This document shows positions 44,869-53,518 of a DNA stretch of 64,000 nt, in pieces. The notes under the pieces are model-generated. The model was not told the DNA's origin. It ran no database searches and worked only from the letters and a program-made list of their open reading frames with translations. The DNA is from Roseibium denhamense (lineage in GTDB: Bacteria; Pseudomonadota; Alphaproteobacteria; Rhizobiales; Stappiaceae): contig NZ_SMLZ01000110.1 of assembly GCF_009711415.1 (NCBI RefSeq), positions 152,905-216,904 on the forward strand. Reading direction: 5' to 3'. Both the position numbers and the translations under genes were made by a program. Each line of letters starts with the position of its first letter. Positions within the stretch are counted from its first letter, which is position 1.

Positions 44869-45372
44869 CTACTGCCCTTTCTGTTCTTGTGGGTTGGCTT
44901 CGCCGATTTTGCGAAGCATGCCGAAAACTGTGCTGAGGATTTGCAGGCAGTAGAGCGCCAGAGCCGCAACCATGACGAACTTCACGGGCCAAATTAGCAG
45001 TGGCGTTGGTCCTGCGATCGCCTGCCGACTTGCCAATGCGTTCTGAGCATTCAAGCCTACCGCGTAAAGAATAAGGATCATGGTGCCGGCGACGAGGAGG
45101 TAAACGAGCAAATCCAAGATAGCTGCCGCTTTGGTCGGTAGCCTATCCAGGACCAGTTCAACACGAACGTGGGTCTGTGTTTTTTCAGCGTAAGGCAATC
45201 CAAGGTAAACAATAGCGATCATTACAAACATCGCGCTCTCAGAGACACCATAGATGGGCGTACCGAGTGCACGGCTAATAAGATCGGTAGTGATGAAGCC
45301 CATCACAATTAGAAGCAGCCATCCACATATTTCGGCGAGCACATTCGTGGTTCCGTCGAGCACGTATTTCAT
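44869..45372 (-). CDS. TRAP transporter small permease (DctQ type)
   Basis: A 167-residue membrane protein with four predicted helices (VLAEICGWLLLIVMGFITTD, ESAMFVMIAIVYLGLPYA, LDLLVYLLVAGTMILILYAVG, FVMVAALALYCLQILST). The start ATG 45372 has GGGAGGG about 6 nt upstream; an ATG five codons earlier overlaps that ribosome-binding site. The ETRVELV-like motif (KTQTHVRVELVLDRLP) is typical of DctQ. It pairs with the large permease 2 bp downstream. Confidence 0.92.
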   Translation of the reverse strand: MKYVLDGTTNVLAEICGWLLLIVMGFITTDLISRALGTPIYGVSESAMFVMIAIVYLGLPYAEKTQTHVRVELVLDRLPTKAAAILDLLVYLLVAGTMILILYAVGLNAQNALASRQAIAGPTPLLIWPVKFVMVAALALYCLQILSTVFGMLRKIGEANPQEQKGQ

Positions 45373-45440
45373 GAATTTCCCTCCCATCCTGAGAGAAGTG
45401 GCACCTTGGCAGGTACCACTTCTCCGATTTGCTCCGAGTG

Positions 45441-46484
45441 TCAGCGAGCGACTGCTTCGCTAATAACCGTCCTGAATTGCTCAAGAATTGCCTCGGGATC
45501 GCTTACACCGGCATCCCGCGCCTCGGTGGCCCAAGTCGCTTGGTTGTTTGCGACTTCCGGCAGTTCGGCGAAGGCATCTGCAATGGAAATTGCTGCAACG
45601 TTGACCGTGTAGCCCGCGTCGCGCTGTGCTTGGAGGATGTCTTCGATGGAGGCGTTCCAGATCTCTGAGTAACGCGCCGTGGCACGTTCAGAAGCCAACT
45701 CAAAAGCGGCTTTTTGCTCGTCAGTCAGCGACTGCCACTTACTCTCATTGATCGTGATGGCGAACGGAATGGCCAGCCAGAGGTCTGGTACAAAGAATAC
45801 GTTCTGAGCAGCTTCATCGAGGCTTGCGCGATGGATGCCGTCCAGGTTTGTGAAAACGCCGTCGATTGCACCGGTTTGCAGGCCTTGGTAAAGGTCGCCC
45901 CAAGGCATGGAAACTGGGGTCGCACCGGCGCCCTCTAGAAGGTTCAGGTACCAACGGCTAGCAGCACGTACGCGCAAACCTTCCATCGCTTCAAGGCTGG
46001 TGACTTCAGATTTGAACACGCCAGCATACGGCGTGACACCGTACATGTGAACGATCCGTTGCCCTTGGTTTGCAAACTCTTCGTTCAGTTCTGGAATGCG
46101 TTCGTACATCTGTTCGAACGACCAGACGATATCTTCATAGTCAGAAGGTCCTTTGGGGAAGAGATTGAAGGCACTGTTGAGCAGCAATTGGTTCGGGTAA
46201 TAATTGATGTTTACAAAACCCATCTCTGTGATGCCGTCCCGCACACCGCCAAGGATTTCACGGCCCTGGATCAGTGACGAACCCCAATAGGGAACAACGG
46301 AAATCTCGCCACCAGAAGCGGTCTCCAATTCTTCGAGGAAGATCGACTCAGCCTCCCCGCGGACGTTGTTGGGCGGGGTATTCGTCGCATAATTCAAAGT
46401 CACATTTTGCGCCATCAGCGCGGATGACATCGCCAATCCTGCGGCGAAAGACAGTGTGCCCAGTTTGAGGGTTTTTGTGAGCAT
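45441..46484 (-). CDS. TRAP transporter substrate-binding protein (DctP type)
   Basis: A 347-residue periplasmic protein. Signal peptide is MLTKTLKLGTLSFAAGLAMSSALMAQ with cleavage near LMA-Q. The DctP core is seen in GLRVRAASRWYLNLLEGAGATPVSMPWGDLYQGLQTGAIDGVFTNLDG, where Arg (RVRAASR) is the conserved carboxylate-binding residue and LQTGAIDG the family mark (residues about 165-215, cited as one region). It is first of the three TRAP genes, reading leftward. The carboxylate ligand is unknown; its nearness to the acyl-amino-acid operon suggests an N-substituted amino acid or dicarboxylate. Confidence 0.93.
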   Translation of the reverse strand: MLTKTLKLGTLSFAAGLAMSSALMAQNVTLNYATNTPPNNVRGEAESIFLEELETASGGEISVVPYWGSSLIQGREILGGVRDGITEMGFVNINYYPNQLLLNSAFNLFPKGPSDYEDIVWSFEQMYERIPELNEEFANQGQRIVHMYGVTPYAGVFKSEVTSLEAMEGLRVRAASRWYLNLLEGAGATPVSMPWGDLYQGLQTGAIDGVFTNLDGIHRASLDEAAQNVFFVPDLWLAIPFAITINESKWQSLTDEQKAAFELASERATARYSEIWNASIEDILQAQRDAGYTVNVAAISIADAFAELPEVANNQATWATEARDAGVSDPEAILEQFRTVISEAVAR

Positions 46485-47108
46485 TCTCGAGAACTCCCTG
46501 TTAAGTGACGCTCTTCCGCAGAGCGGTCCGGTTCAATCAATCGCCAGGGTTGGAAGCTACAAAACCTGCCTGAACTCACGCGGCGCTTCGGCTTTTCTTC
46601 AGAGAGCTCCGGGCCATGAGAAGTGCAAATTTCTTAGCGTGAGCTCGAGTAAAGTGGAGCTGCACCCTGCACGTTTAATCCTCGGTTGGGAGAAGCAAAA
46701 ATCGGAACCCCAGAAATCATCGATCAGGCATTAGAATTTCTGGTGGCCAATCAGATAATGATCTATTCACTCGGCAAGTACGACAAATGGTAACATCGGT
46801 TGCTAACAAAACAACTGTTTTGCAAGAAACAAGCAGGAAAGACTTGTTCAGACTTGGGCTTAGTCCACTGCACCGGCTTCGGTGCAGACCGCAGTGTATG
46901 GCCGCTTTCCACCCAAGGTTCAAACTCAGCGCACCGCGCAGGAAGTCACTTTGGCCTCACTCCGCCCCTTCGCCGCGAAACGCCTGAATACCGGCTATGA
47001 GCGGAACATCAAGAACGTGATCAAACCGGCGTGGCCAGTTCCTTCCCGAAATCCCGAAAATTGATTAGCAATTTTTTCAGTGTTATTATTGCGCACCCCG
47101 GACCAGCG
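46485..47108. other. Non-coding gap before the Mu-like region
   Basis: This 624-bp stretch holds no convincing gene; short overlapping frames of about 60-90 codons have no motifs. It contains a 7-bp perfect hairpin (TGCACCG at 46869-46875 with CGGTGCA at 46880-46886, loop of 4) and, at 47055-47073, an AT-rich stem AAAATTG/CAATTTT followed by T residues. The left end of the Mu-like element should lie in its last part, but a terminal motif could not be fixed. Confidence 0.5.
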
Positions 47109-47651
47109 TCAGGCCGGCCGTTTGCCGGTGCCGGGGGCAGACCGGGCGGCTTCGAGATCGCGGGCAATGCGCAGTTTCAGCCAGGGGAACAGCGCGCGGA
47201 GCTCGGCTTCATCGGACGGATTGGCGGCTGCGGCGCTCAACTCGTTATAGCGGGCGACGGTTTCGGCGAGATGGGCTTCGGGGGGCAGGCTCACGCCCTT
47301 TTCCCGGTGGCTGTCCTGGACCAGCTTGCCGGTCTCGCGAAAGACATCGGACTGGACCATCGGCTTGCCGCTGTCGGGTGAAGATCCGCCTGGCTCAGGC
47401 GGCGCACCGTTCAGGAACATCGGGCCTTGACCTGATATCAACCAATTCAGGTTTACGCCAAAGCGATCAAGATAAGCTTCGAGAACCGACGCATCTGGGG
47501 TTCGTTCCCCGCGCTCGTAGTGAGCAATTGAGTTCTTGCTTACAGCAAGGATCTTCGCGAAGGCCTCACGATCGGGCACAGCGCAGGCTTTACGCACGTC
47601 ACGAAGCCGCCGACCTAAATCAGTTTTGGGTTCGCTCTCCGGTCTAGCCAC
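47109..47651 (-). CDS. Phage-type repressor, XRE/C1 helix-turn-helix
   Basis: A 180-residue protein. The XRE helix-turn-helix spans about residues 12-70 (RRLRDVRKACAVPDREAFAKILAVSKNSIAHYERGERTPDASVLEAYLDRFGVNLNWLISG, one domain). The C-terminal part is helical and does not show a LexA-type Ser-Lys protease site, unlike lambda-type repressors. It is transcribed away from the Ner-like gene, with a 27-bp imperfect palindrome between. This is the position and orientation of the immunity repressor in Mu-like phages. Confidence 0.87.
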   Translation of the reverse strand: MARPESEPKTDLGRRLRDVRKACAVPDREAFAKILAVSKNSIAHYERGERTPDASVLEAYLDRFGVNLNWLISGQGPMFLNGAPPEPGGSSPDSGKPMVQSDVFRETGKLVQDSHREKGVSLPPEAHLAETVARYNELSAAAANPSDEAELRALFPWLKLRIARDLEAARSAPGTGKRPA

Positions 47652-47670
47652 AAAAAATCACCAAAGACTA

Positions 47671-47697
47671 CATTTGCGCTTTACAAAAGCGCGAATG
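47671..47697. promoter_or_regulatory. Palindromic operator between repressor and Ner-like genes
   Basis: CATTTGCGCTTT (47671-47682) is mirrored by AAAAGCGCGAATG (47685-47697), with one mismatched pair in each arm-half; the centre is ACAA-like. It lies 20 bp from the repressor start and 108 bp from the Ner-like start. Its symmetry and place indicate the switch operator for lysogenic and lytic transcription. Confidence 0.65.
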
Positions 47698-47804
47698 TTG
47701 TTTATCTATAATTGCAGCGGACTGCACATGCACCCCGCGATTGCGTTTTCACCCTCGACATAAACCGGCTTGCTGCAACAAGCCGGTGCCGCCGGAGACA
47801 TCCG

Positions 47805-48101
47805 ATGACCGGAAAACTATGGGATAAACACGCCATCAAAGCCGAATTGCATCGCCAGGGCATGACCCTGACGGCTCTTGCAATACGGGAGGGCATCAAT
47901 CCCAAGTCTTTCCGGGGTGTCTGGGCGAGAACCCATCGCAAGGCGGAAGCTGCCCTGGCCAGGTTCTTGAGCGTTCCGGTCGAAGATCTCTTCCCGGACC
48001 GCTATCCCATTCGAACATCCCGTATTCTGTCTACCAAATACGAAGCCGAGTCTGCCAGCCAGAAAGCCGCTTCAAGCACAGCTTCCACAAAGGCTGCGTG
48101 A
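47805..48101 (+). CDS. Ner-like (Nlp/HTH_35) DNA-binding protein
   Basis: A 98-residue protein starting at ATG 47805, with GGAG 8 nt upstream. The helix-turn-helix core is KHAIKAELHRQGMTLTALAIREGINPKSFRGVW followed by a PVEDLFPDRYP tail, as in Mu Ner and bacterial Nlp proteins. The C-terminal 30 residues are Ser/Ala-rich and probably disordered. Ner represses early and repressor transcription in Mu. Its divergence from the repressor gene supports this role. Confidence 0.87.
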   Translation: MTGKLWDKHAIKAELHRQGMTLTALAIREGINPKSFRGVWARTHRKAEAALARFLSVPVEDLFPDRYPIRTSRILSTKYEAESASQKAASSTASTKAA

Positions 48102-48102
48102 G

Positions 48103-48384
48103 ATGGCCCGGCTTCACCAAACCCTTGTTGCCGCTGCGTCCCATGCGATCTGTAAACTTCTCCAGAAAGTCTGGCCCGGCAGCGACTTGCGCGCAACGGC
48201 AAAACCGCCTGTCGAATTAGACAATAACTGTGACAATGCCGGCAGACCGGAAAACCCGTTCCGGCAACACGTAAAGATACCGGCGGCACGCCATGAGACA
48301 GCGCTTCTTTTTGTTGTGTTGGCTTTCAGTCTTCTTTTCGCAGTCATGGCCAGTTGCAGCCAGATTTCTGGTGTCCCGTCATGA
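48103..48384 (+). CDS. Hypothetical small membrane protein of the Mu-like module
   Basis: A 93-residue frame starting 2 bp after the Ner-like stop. The C-terminal part has one hydrophobic helix (LLFVVLAFSLLFAVMASCS), and the N-terminal part is basic with helical segments. No known domain and no strong ribosome-binding site are seen; translational coupling to the Ner-like gene is possible. It could be a small membrane factor of the phage, or a chance frame. Confidence 0.45.
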   Translation: MARLHQTLVAAASHAICKLLQKVWPGSDLRATAKPPVELDNNCDNAGRPENPFRQHVKIPAARHETALLFVVLAFSLLFAVMASCSQISGVPS

Positions 48385-48520
48385 ACCCACACCGGACAGA
48401 ATCCCATCTTCTCAAGGCTCGGTCTTGTACTTCGTCTCAGACGAGGCTTGAGGATCGGCGCGCCTGCTGTCCCCCCGCCACAGGCAGGCGCGTCCACTTT
48501 TTTCCTGATGGAGATTTGTC

Positions 48521-48898
48521 ATGATGAACCTCCACAACAGCCTGGACTTGCTGAATTCGGTCTATTTCGCATGCGTGTCTGCGACACGTGACGGCTTTCC
48601 CCATTTGAGCGTCGATGCGGTGATTGATCCGCCGCACGACTGGTTTGATGCAGCCCTTGCCCGCCAGATTGTCATGCACCTGATGGTCACCGAGTTCAAT
48701 TTGCCCAAACGCCGTGTTGTCTCCTCACAAGAGCGATCCCGCGAGGCGGTCAACCGGGCGCTTCAGACCATCAATGAGCGTCTGGAGTGTCCGGTCTTTG
48801 CCGCGCATTACAGTCAGATCGCCGAGGCAGCTGCCACGCGCTATCACTTCCAGGTCGACCGCACCCTGCCCTCTTCTGATTTGGAGGGGGCTGCCTGA
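48521..48898 (+). CDS. Hypothetical protein in the Mu-like early operon
   Basis: A 125-residue protein that opens with two Met codons after GGAG at 48509-48512. It is mostly helical (SREAVNRALQTINERLECPVFAAHYSQIAEAAATRYHF) with a possible beta part (LDLLNSVYFACVSATRD). No known domain was recognised. Its stop overlaps the ParB-like gene start (TGATG), so the two are coupled. Position in the early region suggests a phage accessory factor. Confidence 0.7.
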   Translation: MMNLHNSLDLLNSVYFACVSATRDGFPHLSVDAVIDPPHDWFDAALARQIVMHLMVTEFNLPKRRVVSSQERSREAVNRALQTINERLECPVFAAHYSQIAEAAATRYHFQVDRTLPSSDLEGAA

Positions 48899-49713
48899 TG
48901 GCCGAGTTCAAGTCCCTGTCTCTCTCCAAAATCTCGATCTCCACCCGTCTCCGGAACCTGGACGAAGACCTTGCCCGTGTCATTTCCGGGTCGATAGCCG
49001 AATACGGTCTGATGAACCCGATCACGGTCCGGGCAACGCCCCGGGCCAAAGCCGGCAGCTACACCCTGATTGCCGGTCTCCATCGTCTTCGCGCCACCGA
49101 ACTTCTGGCGATTGAGACAATCGATTGTTTTGTCCTCAAAGCCGACCAGGCTGACGCTCAGCTTCTGGAGATTGCGGAGAACCTGCATCGCAACGAACTC
49201 TCCGTCATTGACCGGGCTGTTGCCGTTCTCAAATACCGGGAACTCTGGGAAGAGCGGCATGGTAAAATCCAGAAGATTTCAGCGCGGAACCCGAAGGGAC
49301 AAGTTGTCCCTTCGGAGAGTCATGGGTTTTCCGACCACACGGCCAAGCGGCTCGGCCTGCACCCCAAGACCATCAAGCGCCTTAGCCAGATCGCTCTCAA
49401 CTTGCATGCCGATCTGCGCTCTGCCGTCAAAGGCACGGAGATTGCCGACAACCAGTCGACCCTTCTCAAACTCTCACGGCTGGAACCGGTCAAACAGAAA
49501 CAGGCTGCTGCCGCTTTCAAACAGGAACCGGATCTCAAGATGGTGCTGACCGCCATTGATGACCGGCCCAAACCCAAACGGCCGGACCCCGAGGCCAAGG
49601 CTTTTTCCGATCTTGTCAACGCCTGGCAGCGGGCGGGTACAGAAACCCGACAGCGGTTTTGCGACTATATTGTGCGGACGGACCAGCCTTCTCAAATGGA
49701 GGCCGCCGAATAA
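48898..49713 (+). CDS. ParB/RepB/Spo0J-like nuclease-domain protein
   Basis: A 271-residue protein. The N-terminal ParB fold spans residues about 6-100, with boxes SIAEYGLMNPITVRAT, YTLIAGLHRLRATELL and IAENLHRNELSVIDRAVAV; the GxHRxxA-type motif is GLHRLRATE. A helix-turn-helix follows (HTAKRLGLHPKTIKRLSQIAL). Such proteins are found before the MuA-like transposase in some Mu-like phages of alphaproteobacteria. It could bind DNA near the element's ends or aid copy number control; this is inferred. Overlaps with both neighbours are 1 bp. Confidence 0.85.
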   Translation: MAEFKSLSLSKISISTRLRNLDEDLARVISGSIAEYGLMNPITVRATPRAKAGSYTLIAGLHRLRATELLAIETIDCFVLKADQADAQLLEIAENLHRNELSVIDRAVAVLKYRELWEERHGKIQKISARNPKGQVVPSESHGFSDHTAKRLGLHPKTIKRLSQIALNLHADLRSAVKGTEIADNQSTLLKLSRLEPVKQKQAAAAFKQEPDLKMVLTAIDDRPKPKRPDPEAKAFSDLVNAWQRAGTETRQRFCDYIVRTDQPSQMEAAE

Positions 49714-50189
49714 TGAAGCCGCACCCGGACCAGTTTGATCTCTTTCAGGAAGCGCTGTTTCCGGTGCGCAGCGTCTCGGCGAGCATCGATCCGGACCGCT
49801 TCCGCTCAAAGATCAAACGGGCGATGGCGCGAGCGATCCGCGAATGCCCTCACAACCGGCCCGTCATTGCCGCGCGTATGGCGCAGTATCTGGGGCTTCC
49901 CAATCTCTCCAGAGCCTCCCTTGATGCCTATACCGCCGAGAGCAAGACAACCCACGATATCTCTTTGGTGCGCTTCAAGGCCTTCGTCCGGGCCACCGGC
50001 GCCACCTGGCTTTGGGATCTGGTCGTCTCAGAAGAAGGGCTTTTGATCCTTGAAGGGGACGAAGCCCGTCTTGCCGAGATTGCCCGCCTCCAGCAGGAAC
50101 AACGGGATCTCGCCAAACAGCTTAAAACCCTGCGTTCTGTTCCCGTTGTCATCAAAAGACACAAGTCTGGGGGATCGGGCCGCTCATGA
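49713..50189 (+). CDS. Hypothetical protein before the MuA-like transposase
   Basis: A 158-residue protein. The start at 49713 overlaps the ParB-like stop (TAATG). Its middle has a helix-turn-helix-like stretch (AARMAQYLGLPNLSRASLDAYTAESK) and the C-terminus is a coiled coil (LAEIARLQQEQRDLAKQLKTLRSV) ending with a basic tail. It overlaps the transposase gene by 4 bp. This gene order and the form (DQFDLFQEALF, ALxAYT) recall small DNA-binding proteins in Mu-like early regions. No precise function is claimed. Confidence 0.78.
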   Translation: MKPHPDQFDLFQEALFPVRSVSASIDPDRFRSKIKRAMARAIRECPHNRPVIAARMAQYLGLPNLSRASLDAYTAESKTTHDISLVRFKAFVRATGATWLWDLVVSEEGLLILEGDEARLAEIARLQQEQRDLAKQLKTLRSVPVVIKRHKSGGSGRS

Positions 50190-52207
50190 CCAGCTGGTTT
50201 TCCCTGTCAGAGCTCGCCGCGGTCCGTCTACCGGACCTGCCGCAGACCCGTCAGGGGCTGGAGGCGCTGGCACGATCGGAAGGCTGGCAGGAAAATCCGC
50301 TTTATGCCCGCAAACGACAGGGCCGCGGCGGCGGCCGGGAATATCACATTGCCCTGTTGCCAAGAGCTGCCCAGTTGCGGCTGTCGATCCTCGCCCAGGA
50401 ATTTTCGGAAGACACCGACAAGAATGCCAGGCGGCGCCGGAAAGACCTCTGGAAACGCTATGAGGCCCTGTCAGCGCACAATAAAACCCTCTGTAAACAG
50501 CGTTTAAACGCCCTTCAGGAGGTGGAAGACCTCAAGTTCGCAGGCCTCAACCAGACCGCTGCCATGCGCATGGCCGCAAAACGGGCCGGGATTGCCATTG
50601 CCACCCTCTATGCCTGGTATGGCCAGATCCAGGGACACCCCCGCGAGGACTGGCTGGCAGCGCTAGCGCCCAAAAATTCTGTGCAGGCCAATCGCCGTGC
50701 CGAGCGCGCCGAGTGCCACGAAGACGCCTGGGAAACCTTCAAATCCGATTACTTAAGGCCAGAACAACCGTCCCTGTCGGCCTGTTATCGCCGTGTTGTC
50801 TCCGCTGCCAGAGAACACGATTGGGGCAAAATCCCCTCCGAACGCGCCCTCCGCCGCCGTCTCGACACTGAAGTCCCCCGCGCCGTTCAGGTTCTGGCCC
50901 GCGAGGGCCGCGACAAGGCCAAGGCGCTATACCCGGCGCAGCGGCGCACCCGCCATCACCTACACGCCATGGAAGCGGTCAACATGGATGGCCACACGCT
51001 TGATGTTTTTGCCCGCATGCCGAATGGCGACATCATCCGGCCCTGTCTTATCGCCCTTCAGGATCTTTATTCCGGCAAGTTCGTCGCCTGGCGCTTGTCG
51101 GAAAGCGAAAACAAGGAGACCGTGCGCCTAACCATTGGTGATATGGTTGAGCGTTATGGCATTCCGGACAAGATCACGCTGGATAATGGCCGTGCCTTTG
51201 CCTCCAAATGGATCACCGGCGGCGCCCCGACCCGCTACCGCTTCAAGGTGCGCGATGAGGACCCGCGCGGGCTTCTGGTTGCCCTTGGCATTGAGCTTTC
51301 CTGGACCAAGCCGTTTTCCGGCCAGTCCAAGCCGATCGAGCGGGCGTTCCGCGATCTGACGGACGACATTGCCCGCCATCCTGTTTGCGCCGGGGCCTAT
51401 ACCGGCAACAGCCCGGATGCAAAACCGGAGAACTATGCCAGCCGGGCTGTTCCCTTTGAAGATCTGAAACACCACGTCGACCGGCAGATCCAGGAGCACA
51501 ATCTCAGGACGGGCCGAAAAGCGTCCACCTGCGCCGGGCGGTCCTTCGAAGAGACCTTTGAAGCAAGCCTCGCCGATCCGGCAACCATCGTGCGCTGGCC
51601 AACATCGGCTCAGAAATCTCTATGGCTGCTGGCCTCGGAAGCCTTCAAGGCGCGCAAGGGCAACGGCGAGATCCATCTTTATGGCAACCGCTTCTGGCAC
51701 CCGTCCCTCACCGCCTATGCGGGCAAAAAGGTCATCATCAGGTTTGATCCGGACCATCTGACAAGGCCGCTCAAGATCTATGACCTGGACAATGCGCTGA
51801 TCTGCGAAGCGGACTGCGTCGCCGATACAGGCTTTCATGATGTGGATGCCGCCCGCAGCCATGAACGCTCGCGCAGTGCCTGGACCAAGGCCGTCAACCA
51901 GGAACGGCGGGCGCATGCCGCGCTCAGCGCAAATCAGCTTGCCGACATCTATGCCAAGGGGCACCAGCCAGAGGCCTCAACAAACCGGCAGGTGCCCCAC
52001 CTCCCAAAAATTCCAAGATTGGTCCCGGACACGAAGATCCGGCCGTCTGCGCACACACAACGACCAGCTGAAGATCTCAGTTCCGATGCCGTGGAGCACA
52101 GTTTTTCCAGAGCGCTTCAGCTGGTGCAAAGGTCTGCCCCCATCGATCCGAAACCTGAAGAACAGATTGAACCGAAGTGTCCTCAGTACGGTTCCCGCAA
52201 ACCATGA
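50186..52207 (+). CDS. Mu-like transposase (MuA type, DDE)
   Basis: A 673-residue transposase. The N-terminal Mu-type DNA-binding domain is WFSLSELAAVRLPDLPQTRQGLEALARSEGW. The rve core holds the DDE triad: D268 (VNMDGHTLD), D333 (TLDNGRAF) and E385 (KPIERAFRDL). A Mu C-terminal beta-barrel domain follows (YGNRFWHPSLTAYAGKKVIIRFDPDHL), then a disordered tail that would contact the MuB-like ATPase. It starts 4 bp inside the preceding gene. It carries out transposition of the element; the downstream late phage genes are missing here, so only transposition, not virion production, could be supported. Confidence 0.95.
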   Translation: MTSWFSLSELAAVRLPDLPQTRQGLEALARSEGWQENPLYARKRQGRGGGREYHIALLPRAAQLRLSILAQEFSEDTDKNARRRRKDLWKRYEALSAHNKTLCKQRLNALQEVEDLKFAGLNQTAAMRMAAKRAGIAIATLYAWYGQIQGHPREDWLAALAPKNSVQANRRAERAECHEDAWETFKSDYLRPEQPSLSACYRRVVSAAREHDWGKIPSERALRRRLDTEVPRAVQVLAREGRDKAKALYPAQRRTRHHLHAMEAVNMDGHTLDVFARMPNGDIIRPCLIALQDLYSGKFVAWRLSESENKETVRLTIGDMVERYGIPDKITLDNGRAFASKWITGGAPTRYRFKVRDEDPRGLLVALGIELSWTKPFSGQSKPIERAFRDLTDDIARHPVCAGAYTGNSPDAKPENYASRAVPFEDLKHHVDRQIQEHNLRTGRKASTCAGRSFEETFEASLADPATIVRWPTSAQKSLWLLASEAFKARKGNGEIHLYGNRFWHPSLTAYAGKKVIIRFDPDHLTRPLKIYDLDNALICEADCVADTGFHDVDAARSHERSRSAWTKAVNQERRAHAALSANQLADIYAKGHQPEASTNRQVPHLPKIPRLVPDTKIRPSAHTQRPAEDLSSDAVEHSFSRALQLVQRSAPIDPKPEEQIEPKCPQYGSRKP

Positions 52208-52242
52208 CTGGCCGCAGGCCAGAACCGTTAAGGGATCCCTCC

Positions 52243-53301
52243 ATGAATACCCACACGTCCGTTGCCGGTGAGAACCCGCCCGCTGGCGCAACACCTTTCC
52301 GAAAAACCTCCTGGGAGCGTCCGGTCACCGGTCCCCAAACCGGGCCGAACAGAACCCGGCATGACATTGACATCTGGTGGGGTCTTGTCGACCGGATCAT
52401 CGAGGTCGCCCGTGCAAACGGCTGGTCGATGGGCGAAGTTGCCCGCCGTGTCGGCATGCCAGGCGGCACATTCTCCGTCTGGTATTCCGGAAAATACTCC
52501 GGCCGGCTGGAAAACCAGAATTCACTCGTCTCCAAATGGCTGGATGCCATCGAGGAACAGGCCGATATCTGTTCGCTCATCCCAGCCTCTCCCGGCTTCA
52601 TGAAAATGCAGATGTCGCAGGAAATCATCGAAACGCTCTCCTGGGCGCAGATGACCTCGGACCTGGTGATGATCACGCAAGGGGCCGGAACCGGCAAGAC
52701 CGAAGCCTGCCGCCATTATTGCGCCACCCGGCCGCATGCTTATATCGCCACCGTTTCCCCGCAGACCAAGACCGTTCACGGCATGCTGGTGGAACTTGCC
52801 GCCGAGCTGGACGTGATGGAACACAATCCGGCCAAGCTGACCCGTGCGATCGGGCGCAAACTGCAGCGCATCGGCAATGGCTCGCTGCTGATTGTCGATG
52901 AAGCCCAGAACCTGGTGGACGATGCCATCAATCAGCTCCGGCACTTTGTCGATGTCCATAAATGCGGCGTTGCCCTTGTCGGCAACAACGAGGTCTATGG
53001 GCGCTTTACCAAGAAGAACGACGGGCCGTCCTATGCCCAGCTGAAAAGCCGGCTTGGCAAACGGCTGAAACGGGAAAAGCCCCGGGTTTCTGATCTGCGC
53101 ACCTTCATACAGGGCTGGAATGTCACCGATCCGGACTGCGTCAAGCTGTTGATCGGCATTGGCATGAAGGGCGGCGCCATGCGCCAGATCGACAAGACCA
53201 TGAAACTTGCCACCATGATCGCCATGGGAAGCGGCGAGGATCTCACCGTCGATCATATCCAGGCCGCCTGGAAAAACCGCGACGTGGAGGATGTCACATG
53301 A
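52243..53301 (+). CDS. AAA+ ATPase, MuB-like target-selection protein
   Basis: A 352-residue ATPase. A helix-turn-helix at about residues 55-80 (MGEVARRVGMPGGTFSVWYSGKY) matches the DNA-binding N-terminus of MuB. Walker A is GAGTGKTEA (147-155) and Walker B SLLIVDEAQNL. The start at 52243 has AGGGA about 8 nt upstream; ATG 52204 is possible but has a poor ribosome-binding site. MuB-type proteins bind target DNA and activate the transposase. It follows that gene by 35 bp. Confidence 0.93.
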   Translation: MNTHTSVAGENPPAGATPFRKTSWERPVTGPQTGPNRTRHDIDIWWGLVDRIIEVARANGWSMGEVARRVGMPGGTFSVWYSGKYSGRLENQNSLVSKWLDAIEEQADICSLIPASPGFMKMQMSQEIIETLSWAQMTSDLVMITQGAGTGKTEACRHYCATRPHAYIATVSPQTKTVHGMLVELAAELDVMEHNPAKLTRAIGRKLQRIGNGSLLIVDEAQNLVDDAINQLRHFVDVHKCGVALVGNNEVYGRFTKKNDGPSYAQLKSRLGKRLKREKPRVSDLRTFIQGWNVTDPDCVKLLIGIGMKGGAMRQIDKTMKLATMIAMGSGEDLTVDHIQAAWKNRDVEDVT

Positions 53302-53473
53302 GGGCCGTCTCCACCGAACTCAGCGACAGCCTCAACGCTTTCCATGAGGATTTTCTGGAGGCCGGCAAGTCCGGCACCCCGCTGCCCGCCCGTCAAATGC
53401 TGGTTTTGGCCCGGTCCTTTGCGATCCTGTTCCGGCTCGCCAAGAACCTGGAAGCCGAACTTGCCATTCACAG
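53298..53473 (+). pseudogene. Hypothetical Mu-like early gene, truncated by an IS21-type end
   Basis: Start ATG overlaps the MuB-like stop by 4 bp. The first 59 codons read as a normal helical protein (LNAFHEDFLEAGKSG, FAILFRLAKNLEAELAIHS). At 53474 IS21-type terminal repeats begin and the frame runs on into foreign sequence for 30 codons. The native C-terminus is lost. This marks the right limit of the Mu-like segment in the window. Confidence 0.75.
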
Positions 53474-53518
53474 TGTTGATTTTCACCGAGAACTGACCCG
53501 GTATTTCCACCGAGAATT
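53474..53518. mobile_element. IS21-family end, remnant
   Basis: TGTTGATTTTCACCGAGAAC opens the segment, and the unit TTTyCACCGAGAAyTG occurs twice (near 53481 and 53504). Repeated subterminal copies of this motif are typical of IS21-family ends. The rest of the element is missing: ISL3 begins directly at 53519. Only the end was recognised; no istA or istB is present. Confidence 0.6.

Noticed and set aside
47055..47073. AT-rich stem taken as the Mu-like left end
   Set aside because: It looks as much like a terminator for the leftward repressor gene; no matching right end is available, so the end could not be assigned.
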